Of a stretch of DNA of 22,017 nucleotides, positions 1 to 8,200 are shown one piece after another; position 1 is the first letter of the stretch; the number at the start of each line of letters is the position of its first letter. The stretch comes from Bodo saltans (Eukaryota > Euglenozoa > Kinetoplastea > Eubodonida > Bodonidae): assembly GCA_001460835.1 (NCBI GenBank), contig CYKH01000236.1:65941-87957 (forward strand). Direction: 5' to 3'. The position numbers and the translations under genes were made by a program. The notes under the pieces were generated by a model. It ran no database searches, was not told where the DNA came from, and saw only the letters and a program-made list of their open reading frames with translations.

Positions 1-1
1 C

Positions 2-484
2 GCCTCCCCCTCCTCTGCTCAGGGAGATACGAAGCGCCACCCCCGCACCACGGAGATTTTACTCTTGTCCAGAGCAGCGTACCTGCAAGCCTCCAACGGT
101 TTCGACGCATTGATCTTGTGGCTGGACAGGCCGCTGCCATATCACATTCCACTGAGGGGTTGGTTCCCTGTCCTCCACTCTCCAATAGTCACAGCGTGGT
201 ACCACCAAAGTTTCACGGAGCATGCCCTCATGACCACCAGTGGTACCACGACTGCTGTGTCGAGTGTGTTCTGCAGCGCATCGGGATGTGTGACGGATAA
301 AGGGAGCAGTGGTGCCCCAGTGCTGTGCGCCAAAACAGGCGTGCTGCTTGGCATGCATTTGGGGTCCAACATAGATGCGAGTGGGGTGCGGCATACAGAG
401 TTTATTCCTGCAAGGACCCTCCTGGAACTCATGGTAGCCGCAGGAGTTCAGACACGACTTCCGCATTACAGCGTATCGTCCTGA
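2..484 (+). CDS. Trypsin-like serine peptidase, C-terminal part (5' end outside window)
   Basis: The frame is open from the first bases of the window to a TGA at 482-484, giving 160 residues with no start visible. The motif GSSGAP at nt 302-319 matches the catalytic-serine loop of chymotrypsin-fold peptidases, with the nucleophile probably the second Ser (308-310). It is followed by a VLLGMHLGS strand typical of the C-terminal barrel. The segment GFDALILWL around nt 98-124 resembles the strand carrying the catalytic Asp (Asp codon at 104-106). The catalytic His would lie upstream and is not seen. The protein ends about 50 residues after the Ser loop, so little is missing at the C-terminus. 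Family-level assignment (trypsin-like peptidase domain) is fairly secure. Substrate and location are unknown, and whether a signal peptide exists cannot be told. Confidence 0.72.
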   Translation, partial: ASPSSAQGDTKRHPRTTEILLLSRAAYLQASNGFDALILWLDRPLPYHIPLRGWFPVLHSPIVTAWYHQSFTEHALMTTSGTTTAVSSVFCSASGCVTDKGSSGAPVLCAKTGVLLGMHLGSNIDASGVRHTEFIPARTLLELMVAAGVQTRLPHYSVSS

Positions 485-573
485 CTGGCTCTACTTGATA
501 CATTGTATTGTGTTGTCACTTGTTGGCATTTTATTTCAACACACTGAATGAAATGGTTGATTCAATGATTGCA

Positions 574-607
574 TCTCTTCCCTTTTTTAAAACATTACCA
601 AAGAAAG
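574..607 (+). promoter_or_regulatory. Candidate trans-splice acceptor for the mitoferrin gene
   Basis: Fifteen consecutive pyrimidines lie at 574-588, followed by AG at 602-603 and 606-607. Splicing here would leave a 5' UTR of about 26-30 nt before the ATG at 634. It would also exclude the in-frame ATGs at 553 and 565, which lie upstream of the tract. Inferred from the kinetoplastid pattern; no transcript evidence. Confidence 0.5.
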
Positions 608-633
608 GTTGTGGTGAGCGTGACAAACTAACG

Positions 634-1605
634 ATGGAAGGCCACCACGAGCATAGTCACCACGGCCATAGCCACCAACACGACCACGGTCACGGCCGCG
701 GGGGTGAGCACTGCCATGAACACAGCCACGGAGCCAGCCACAGCCATCACGGCCATAGCCACAGTGATTTCGACATCCAGGGGCTCACTGGGAAAGAGAT
801 TGCAGCAGGTGCTATCGCTGGACTTGTGGAGCACATTGGCATGTTTCCATTCGACACGATTAAAACGCGCGTTCAAGACGAAGGTTCCAGTGTGAAGTCA
901 GTCGTACGGAACATCCTCAAGAACGAGAAGTGGACTCACCTGTACCGCGGTTGTGTCCCCGTTCTTTGCTCGGCGGTTCCTGCCCACGGAGCCTACTTCT
1001 CCATCTATGAAGCGTCTAAGAGATATTTTACCAAAAGCAGAGGCGAGAAGGAAGATAGCGTGTTTACCATTGCCGTGTCTGCGTCTGCAGCGACAATTGC
1101 CCACGACGCCGTCACCATTCCATTCGATGTCGTCAAGCAGCGGATGCAAATCGATGCAAAAGGCGTGTACGCGTCGTCGTGGCAGTGCATGCGCAGTGTC
1201 GTGAGAAACGAAGGTTTCTCGAAGCTGTTCGTGGCGCTGCCGACGACTGCTGCGATGAACATCCCACACATGACGGCTCAATGGCTAGTCTACGAGCGAC
1301 TGAAAGAGGCACTAGTGAGGCGCGGAAAGGAGGAGGATGAGATGGCATTGCCGTTTGTGTTCGCCGGCTTCACAGCAGGTGCGGTGGCCGCGTGCGTGTC
1401 GACTCCCGTGGATAACATTAAGACCAGACTTCAACTAGGCAAAGACGCTTCCGCTGCGGAGGCAGTACGATCGATCTTGCGAACCAGAGGTGCCAGAGGA
1501 TTTCTTACTGGAGTGATTCCGCGCATCTGCCACATGGCGCCTTCTGCAGCGTTGACTCTGGGCACATATGAGTTTGCAAAGTCGTCCCTTGATACCGTAT
1601 GGTAA
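634..1605 (+). CDS. Mitoferrin-like mitochondrial iron carrier with His-rich N-terminus
   Basis: A 323-residue mitochondrial carrier family protein, predicted to move ferrous iron across the inner mitochondrial membrane for haem and Fe-S synthesis. Three carrier signatures are present: PFDTIKTR (from residue 72), PFDVVKQR (from 163) and PVDNIKTR (from 258). Features specific to mitoferrin/Mrs3 are an AGxxEH just before the first signature (His67), a PAH (His118) and an MNIP (Met208). These correspond to the His, His and Met positions proposed as the iron path in yeast Mrs3. Residues 4-43 hold 19 histidines, mostly as HxH with Ser, Gly, Asp or Glu; this is not typical of the family and suggests metal binding. 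The frame extends upstream to ATGs at 553 and 565, but the pyrimidine tract at 574-588 argues for the start at 634. Carriers normally need no cleaved presequence. Stop TAA. Confidence 0.88.
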   Translation: MEGHHEHSHHGHSHQHDHGHGRGGEHCHEHSHGASHSHHGHSHSDFDIQGLTGKEIAAGAIAGLVEHIGMFPFDTIKTRVQDEGSSVKSVVRNILKNEKWTHLYRGCVPVLCSAVPAHGAYFSIYEASKRYFTKSRGEKEDSVFTIAVSASAATIAHDAVTIPFDVVKQRMQIDAKGVYASSWQCMRSVVRNEGFSKLFVALPTTAAMNIPHMTAQWLVYERLKEALVRRGKEEDEMALPFVFAGFTAGAVAACVSTPVDNIKTRLQLGKDASAAEAVRSILRTRGARGFLTGVIPRICHMAPSAALTLGTYEFAKSSLDTVW

Positions 1606-2414
1606 GTAGGTGTGGTGAGAGAGAGGTGCGAGAGGTTTGTTAGTTGTCTCTCAGAAGTGACGCAATTCCTTCTACAGAGAGAGAGAGAATGCCACAGCGA
1701 CCTTCTTTCTTAAACGTACCAAGTGCTTTTGTTGCATCGTTTCGCTTTGCCCTGCGACTCACCCAATGTTTCGCTGAATAATGGGTTGAGGCTCATGCCA
1801 AGACATCTTCACACTACCTTCCACACTTGTTTCGTTTTATTGTTTGTGATGTGCCGAAGACAAGAGTGACCTTCGAGTGACGAGACGGATTGCGTTCTTC
1901 CATGGATGCCGTCATGTTCTCTAGCTCACAATCATCTTTAGCAAGTTGGTGAACAACAACAATTTCAAGTCTGTTTCAAAATAATCCGCATTTGCGACGC
2001 ATTCCGGTATGCGTATGCAAAAGGGATGTAAACGTGAAGTGCTTGTAGTGACGGTTGAAAGAGAATGTGGAAACGGAATAGCGAGGAAGTGTGCAATAAA
2101 CTGCCAAAGGCCAAAGGTACGCAAGTCTAACAAAACAAGCTGCGCCCAACCCAAGCCTTATCACAAATGCTTAAACCGTCTGCCGAGACGAAAGAGTTTT
2201 TTTTTTTTCCTTCACCCAAAATATTTCAAAAAAACACGATAAAACCGTGTAAGCGTGAGTGTTTGTGTTTGTGTGGCTATCGTATCTTCCCCAAGTGGCA
2301 TTGCTGCACAGTTTTTTATTCTTTCGTCATTATGAAGATTTGTGTGTACCTCTCAGTCCTCAGCGAAGTGTTGTGCTCCTTTTTTTCCTTATCTTGGTGA
2401 CCTTGTCAAGCACG
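1606..2414. other. Intergenic region, about 0.8 kb
   Basis: No convincing gene on either strand. It contains GA-rich simple sequence (about 1616-1640 and 1674-1688) just after the mitoferrin stop, a run of 12 T at 2197-2208, and a second pyrimidine tract at 2376-2390. A 22-codon ORF begins at 2332; it would act as an upstream ORF only if the next gene's acceptor lies upstream of it. No tRNA-like or other RNA gene was recognised. Confidence 0.5.
2376..2410 (+). promoter_or_regulatory. Candidate trans-splice acceptor for gene 3
   Basis: A 15-nt pyrimidine tract (2376-2390) is followed by AG at 2409-2410, only 4 nt before the ATG at 2415. That would be an unusually short 5' UTR. Use of an earlier AG after the T12 tract at 2197-2208 is a real alternative. 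Confidence 0.4.
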
Positions 2415-3914
2415 ATGGATTATGAAGATGATGACGATGATGACGTGAGTGACTTCTTAGTCCCTCCTCCTCACCACCGGATTCCAGTGTCCAGAGGAGT
2501 CGTGCAGGCACGTGGTGGACCTGCAGCAACTGCAGTGTCCGACGATGATGATGACGACGATGATGACGACGAGTTCTTGCATCCCCCACCTCAGCTGCCG
2601 CCAGCTGCAATTTCAATTCGCCGCGCGCCGCACTCACCACCGATGGCGCCCCAGTTCCCTACACCGTTGCCTGTAGTGGGGAGTATCGGTGGAGGCGGAG
2701 GAGCCAGTTCGTCGATTGTATCGGCACTGGAGCGTGAAGTGACGTATTGGCGAACAGTTGCAGAACAAACTTCTACGGAAAAACTTGAAGCTTCCCAACT
2801 CAACACTGCGTGGAGAATGGAACTCAAAGGCCTCCTGACACGTGCGTTGACTGCGTGCCCACGAGACGTCTCTGTGCAAATCGAAGAGACACTTCGTCAC
2901 GCAGCCGCAGCTAATGCGTCGTTGGTCCACGCATCATCTCCGCATCAATTTTTATTGGAGGTTGCTTCACAAAGCATAGCAGCCACACGCCCACCAATCG
3001 TTGAAACGCCGCCTGTCGTCTCCTCTGGGAATCGTGAGATCGTCCGACTACCAGTAGTGGTAGAGGATTCAATTCCATCAACGCAACGAGCCCTTTCCTT
3101 CATGTCGCCGCAACGAAATCTCGTTGAAGATATTGAGAAGAGCGACGATGACAATCAAGATGGATACGGTGGTGGGAAACGTAGCGCCGCTCGCCACTTG
3201 CGGCGGCAACGGTCCCAATACCATGCAACGCATTCTCCCGTTGCCGCATCGATGGTTGTGTTGCCTCCCCCGTCTCACAGCACTGCGACGGTTGCACCAC
3301 CAGGCGCAATGGAAGTGAGCCAGAAGCTCACGTTGATTCTCCTCGAGCGTTCCAAGGCTCATTCAGATGCTCTCCAAGGGCTTTGGTTTCGTCAGGCCGA
3401 TGCGGTGGCTGCTGAGCGCACAACTCGGCGCGCCCACAAACTGTGGCGGGCCTGGGCTGAAGAGCGACATACTCTGCGCCTTGCTCGTGGACGTGATGCT
3501 GCGGCGATCGTCCTTCAAGGAGGAGACGCAAGACGACAGTGTCAATTATTGTCCAAATTGAAGTCTGATCAACTGTGGAGCCGTCATGTCCTTGAGGGAA
3601 CCCTTCGTAGCATGTGGAACCGATGGACCTTGTTCCTGCTCTGCTGCCGGCAACGTAGGGTGGTGGAGGAGCAGCTGGAGCAGTATGCGCAGCAAGGAGC
3701 AGTGATGGGTGCGCTCATCAAGAACCACAACGATATGTGGAGCGGTTTTGTCGATGACGCCGCAACAATTCTTTCCCATCAGTTTCATGGCTTGGCATCC
3801 CTGCGCCGTGCAGGGGATGGGGTGGTGTATCGAAGTCGCCACCAAAAGGCAGAGGTGGAAGGAGTTGACTGTGAAGAGGTCCCTTTGATCGAAGGCTCCA
3901 TTTACGAGCGATGA
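2415..3914 (+). CDS. Unrecognised protein with two Asp tracts and WxxW-basic helices
   Basis: A protein of 499 residues that I do not recognise. The first in-frame ATG is 2415; the open frame upstream to about 2259 has no other ATG and is hydrophobic, so it is probably untranslated. The N-terminus has two acidic runs (six Asp at residues 5-10, ten at 43-52), each followed by an acidic residue, FL, one residue and PPP. Residues about 55-105 are Pro- and Gly-rich, and a short helical segment (ALEREVTYWRTVAEQ) follows. A long low-complexity middle leads to a helical C-terminal third from about residue 300. That third has WRAW (from residue 344) and WNRW (from residue 401), each followed by Arg-rich helix. 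These resemble Sfi1 or centrin-binding type helices, but that is a guess. The protein ends in a short acidic tail, with stop TGA. No signal peptide or membrane segment is seen. A cytoskeletal role is possible. Confidence 0.72.
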   Translation: MDYEDDDDDDVSDFLVPPPHHRIPVSRGVVQARGGPAATAVSDDDDDDDDDDEFLHPPPQLPPAAISIRRAPHSPPMAPQFPTPLPVVGSIGGGGGASSSIVSALEREVTYWRTVAEQTSTEKLEASQLNTAWRMELKGLLTRALTACPRDVSVQIEETLRHAAAANASLVHASSPHQFLLEVASQSIAATRPPIVETPPVVSSGNREIVRLPVVVEDSIPSTQRALSFMSPQRNLVEDIEKSDDDNQDGYGGGKRSAARHLRRQRSQYHATHSPVAASMVVLPPPSHSTATVAPPGAMEVSQKLTLILLERSKAHSDALQGLWFRQADAVAAERTTRRAHKLWRAWAEERHTLRLARGRDAAAIVLQGGDARRQCQLLSKLKSDQLWSRHVLEGTLRSMWNRWTLFLLCCRQRRVVEEQLEQYAQQGAVMGALIKNHNDMWSGFVDDAATILSHQFHGLASLRRAGDGVVYRSRHQKAEVEGVDCEEVPLIEGSIYER

Positions 3915-4137
3915 GAGGAGAGAATACAAATGAAGAGAGTGAGGGGGGAACTTGGTGGTGGAGGGATGACATCCATCAATGCGATCGCATTGGAACACGT
4001 ACAGTACTCACTTGCTCATAATGTTTGATCTACGTTAAAGGGACCACCCTTTGAACGGATCAACTGCAATGTCTTCATTTTTTGCACTTGTTTGACAAAC
4101 AGCCATAACGAAACGCATACAAAGCTCTTACAAACCA

Positions 4138-4148
4138 TTTTCCCCAAG
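4138..4148 (+). promoter_or_regulatory. Candidate trans-splice acceptor of the giant gene
   Basis: Eight pyrimidines at 4138-4145 run into AG at 4147-4148, leaving a 59-nt A-rich leader before the ATG at 4208. A longer T-rich stretch lies at about 4073-4092. The rest of the gap 3915-4207 shows only a purine-rich 3' flank to the previous gene (3915-3945). Confidence 0.35.
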
Positions 4149-4207
4149 ACTAAAGACTAGAGATTACTTTCGAAAAAAAAGAGGACATACAAAAAAACGC
4201 AGCACAG

Positions 4208-5010
4208 ATGCCTAGTACAGCTCTCGGCATAGTTGCGTCGTCTCACCGAGTCTATCGACGTCCGATGCTGCGACATAAATCATCTAAGATGCCCTTTGCG
4301 CCGCTGCATCCGGCGTTAGACACTTTGCTCCGGGAGCAGCCTGGGGGGAGCAGCCTGGGGGTATTGGGATCTCACCGTTGTCCCAAGTCGCTGTCCTGTG
4401 GAATACACTGGATGTTGAAGGGTCAGCAGTGATTGTGATGACCCCTACATACATTTATCGATTTCCTACTCCAACCACGACAAGCAGCAGCACAAAGCAA
4501 CAAGACAGAGCTGCAACGTGCATTCCGCTTGACCTAATTGTGACCGCCCACAGGGAAGTCATTCCTTACGCATCGACGCGCACCAGCAGCTTTGAAACTG
4601 TGCGATTCCAGTGCCGCCCAAGTCTCGATGAATTCCATGGCGACAAGGCGGATGGCCTTTTTGGAGGAGGCAGTCGAGTGGTGGCGTTATCCTGCACAAT
4701 CACTGGAACAGAGGCCTCGGACCTTCAACGGATAGTCAGCGCGGTGTGCCCAATGATACCATGGGAGAGTTCTGGAAGCCTGCAGTCAAGGGCACAGGCA
4801 GATGGCCCTGTGCTGTGGAATCCGACGACGGTCGTTTACCCTCTCGCTACCTATGCTGACGTTGCCTTGAGAGAAAGTACCGATGAACGATGCGAGCTGC
4901 TTGCTGATCGACTAAAAACGATCGCAGAAGTATTTCATGTGCAATCGCAAGGAGGACCTGCAGCATCACCCACTGAGAGTGCATTTTTTTTTTGGACCTT
5001 CAACGGATAG
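4208..5010 (+). CDS. 5' part of the giant gene (PH-like domain), in two frames as written
   Basis: The first ATG (4208) opens a frame that is coding-like to about 4345 and, as written, stops at 4430-4432. From about 4347 to 5010 the coding-like sequence continues in a second frame whose only early ATG is 4438, inside the domain. The frames join at a 14-bp tandem repeat containing G6; one extra base there makes them continuous. Joined, the segment has alternating strands (AVLWNTLDVEGSAVIVM, YIYRF, TCIPLDLIV, FETVRFQCR, RVVALSCTITG) closing with a helix (DLQRIVSAV). That layout resembles a PH-like fold, which in such proteins usually binds lipid or protein. The second frame ends at TAG 5008-5010, just after a T10 tract, where a 275-bp duplication begins again in the frame of the giant ORF. 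I read this as the true N-terminus of the protein encoded at 5028-17909, split by errors or by real mutations. Confidence 0.6.
4333..4361 (+). repeat. 14-bp tandem duplication at a frame break
   Basis: GGAGCAGCCTGGGG occurs at 4333-4346 and again at 4347-4360. The period of 14 is one short of a codon multiple, and the junction lies in a G6 run (4343-4348). With one more G the repeat would be 15 bp and would encode an in-frame duplicate of EQPGG. Confidence 0.9.
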
Positions 5011-5258
5011 TCAGCGCGGTGTGCCCAATGATAACATGGGAGAGCTCTGGAAGCCTGCAGTCAAGGGCACAAGCAGATGGCCCTGTGCTGTGGAATCCAA
5101 AGACAGTAGTTTTCCCTCTCACTACCTATGCTGACGTTGCCTTGAGAGAAAGTACCGATGAACGATGCGAACTGCTTGCTGATCGACTAAAAGCGATCGC
5201 CGAAGTATTTCACGTGCAGTCGCAAGGAGGACCTGCAGCACCACCCACCGAGAGTGCA
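4719..5258 (+). repeat. 275-bp-period tandem duplication inside the giant gene
   Basis: Copy 1 spans 4719-4983 and copy 2 spans 4994-5258 (265 bp each), separated by T10 (4984-4993). By my hand alignment they differ at 16 positions with no internal gaps, about 94% identical. About ten of the differences are synonymous in the shared reading frame. The unit covers the last helix of the PH-like domain and a linker of about 80 residues before the coiled coil. The period of 275 is one base short of 276, so copy 2 is in another frame from copy 1. Confidence 0.95.
4984..5014 (+). promoter_or_regulatory. T10 tract with downstream AGs, possible internal splice acceptor
   Basis: T10 at 4984-4993 is followed by AG at 5009-5010 and 5013-5014, then by the first ATG of the giant ORF at 5028. 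By spacing this is a good spliced-leader acceptor. It could allow the giant ORF to be expressed without the PH-like N-terminus. It could equally be just a coding FFF run with a miscounted base. Confidence 0.3.
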
Positions 5259-8200
5259 TCATCAAGTCTAGACCACTGGACCGCAACGTGCCGCTCTGAT
5301 ATCTTCACTAGTTGCGTCCTTGACGCACGTGGTCGCCTCACGCCCACTTCCAACGCCCCTAGTGTCATTGCCAACGACTGGGCAACAACAAAGGATCGAC
5401 TTCAGCAACAAGCAAAATCGATGGAGCAGGAGCTCGTGTATCTTCGCACCCAAGTCGAACTCCTGACGAACCACTCCTACACACACGGTGGCGATCGACA
5501 GAGCGCCGCGGCAGTAAACGACTCAAGCAGTTTAGATTCGGCACGACATGAAGCCATTAGCGAAGCGGTCATGGCCTTAGCGGCACCTAGTGCAGCAAGA
5601 GATCGTTGCGTAGCGTCCATCAAGCAGGAATTTGAACGGCACCACGCAATCAGTGATCAACTAGAGCAGATCCGAAAATCTATCGCCTGGTCTGCTGACA
5701 TGCCGCACCCACAAGCACTTCAGCAGCACATTTCGTTGGTTCAAGAACAGATGCTTGTGCTGGAGAGCACCATACACAGGAATATCATAAATGGGAGAAC
5801 GTCCTCCCAAGTGAGTGCATCGCTTGAAACGCTCGGCGTGTCCGTAAGGAAGCTACAGAAGCTTGCAGGTCGAGAGACACAAGCTTCAGAACTTACCGTT
5901 ACTGGAGGGGACCGAGGCATGACTTCTTCTGGTGCACGCGGCACACAACGAGCATTGGAAGAGTCACTCCGTGTGATCTCTCAACATAGACAAGCGGAAA
6001 TGGAGTTGGCGAGTGCGTTGGACGAGGCTCGCGTCGCCCTGCTGAGATCACAGATTCAAACGGGTGTAAAAGCAGCATGCTTTGTTCGGTGGTGCACCTG
6101 GGCGACACGTCGACGGGCAGCGCGGCTGCAACAAGCCGCGGCAGACGATGCATCACAAAACGCGACAACGAGGTTAGTGGAGACAGAAGCGTCAGCACTA
6201 CGAGCGAAGCTCCATCAGCGAGAGGAGGAAATGCATGCCATCGCTGCAGGCGTTGCTGCGGAGCGTGCCAAGTTGCACGCTGCGATGGACGATGAGCGCC
6301 GTACCCTCAAAGAGCAAACTGCTGAGTCCGAACGACGATGCTCACTTCTCAAAGAACATATCACAGAGTTGGAGAGGGCTGCGATAGAGCACAGTCGACG
6401 CGTGTCGGAATTAGAGAGCAGACTGACTCTCTCTGAACGGCAATCCCTTGACTCTGCCGAGGCACAGCGGAAAACGTTGTTGTCAGAACATGAAGCACAG
6501 CTGGAGTCCCTTCAGGCGGAGATACGCGGGTTACATGGCCGACTACGAGACGCTGACGCCACCATTAAGCTCGAGGCCTCGAAATGGGAAGAACGTCTGG
6601 AGACGGAGCGACTTGAGAGTGGCGCACGTAAGCGAGCAGACATTGCCTCAACACGCGCTGCGGTGGAGGACGAATTGAACGCGTACCACCAGCGATCCAT
6701 CGCAGCACAGCGTCAACGAGATGCGGCGGTGTCGCAAGTGTCGTCGCTCCAGTCCGACATTCAGCAGTTGCACGAGCAAATGTCAGAGTTGCGCAACCGA
6801 TCGATGACACGCGAAAAAGAGTCCGTTGCGCAACACGAGGCGGAAGTGCTAGATGTCACAAAGCGATGGAGCCAAGAAGTTGATCAGCTGCGCAACGAGC
6901 AGCGCCGCATTCGCGCATCGCTTGATGAGGCCGTTGCGACAGCAGCAGCGGCAGCACGGTCTCACAAGGAAGAACTAGTTGCGCTGCAAGCTGAGCACGC
7001 AGGGGCACTACTGCAAACAAAGCTAGAATACGACCAAAAGGAAGTGACGATGCGCCAACTGCGTCACGACATTGCGGAGCTGAACGCGAATCAAGCATCT
7101 CTTGCGAATTCTCTTGAGAGAGAGCGCTTCTTGACGGAGCAATCGCGAACAGAAGTTCAACAACTTCGGCGCCAACTCAGCGAGCTCAATGAAACCCACG
7201 CTGCGTCGTTGTCACAACTTGCAACGTTGGAGCGAACATCCTCGAGTCTTTCGTTAGGAGCACAACAAGCGGCAGACAAGCACGCCGATGAACTCTCACG
7301 GCATGCCAGCGAACAACGAGCTCAGCTCCAAGACGCTCTTCGCGAAAGTGACCGGCGTCAGCTTGCCTTAGATGCAGCTTCGAAGGATATTACACAATTG
7401 TCCTTGGCGCTAAGCACCGCACAAGCTGACTTGCGTAAGTACATGGCTGAGGCGGCAGGAGCCCTTGAGGTGGTACGTGACCTCGAGGAGGAACTCAGCG
7501 TTGTGCATGCAGCCCGTCTCGAGGCTGCCGCGGCGCTCCCAGAGGAGCAAGCTCGCCATGAGCGCGACCTCGGCCAACTTGCGTCACGCCTCCACGCACT
7601 TCAAGAGGAACATGCTCAGTGTGCGTTGGAGAGGGAACAACTTCTGGCGCAACACGAGCAAGCATCTCAAGTGGCGGCTGCTAAGCTTCAGCGACGTGCT
7701 CAGGCTGCGGAAGAGCGAGAAGCGGCCCTTCAGCGGGAGGTTGAGAATCGAGACGGTCGTCTCCACGAGGCATTATTTGAAAGGCAAAACCTTCATCAAG
7801 AGCTTCGAGAGTCGAGTTTGGCTCTCAAAGAATCGCAGGCGAAAGAAGCGCAGCTTCGCCGGACACTATCCAACAAAGAATCTGAATGGGAGCAGCAATT
7901 TCATGAGCAGAAGCGCGCTACTTCGACTCAAGAGGCGCTCTTTGCATCGTTGACAGAGCAGCTGAAGAACTTAGAGGCTCAACTTTCAGCCACCACTACA
8001 AGCCGCGACGGCCTACGCTCTCAGCTAACACGCCTGGAGGAGGAGCATCACCGTCTGCAGCGTCTCACAGATTCATTGAAGTCGACCGCATCGCAGAAGG
8101 AAATGGATCTTATTCGTGTTGCCGATGCCGAGAGGAGCCGGCTCAAAACGCTACACGAGCATGAGCTGAAGGACGCCCATGCTGAGATTGCCAAGGCGCT

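Noticed and set aside
1674-1688. GA-repeat tract as a mobile-element remnant
   Set aside because: Simple sequence only; no terminal repeats, target duplication or element-coding sequence nearby.
2048-2060. 13-mer GTGACGGTTGAAA shared with 20429-20441 as a common regulatory element
   Set aside because: Matches of this length are expected by chance in 22 kb, and the two sites hold different positions relative to genes.
4719-5258. Cis-spliced intron that would remove one duplicate and restore the frame
   Set aside because: No AGGT-type sequence sits at equivalent places in the two copies, and cis-introns are extremely rare in kinetoplastids. A miscounted T run explains the break more simply.
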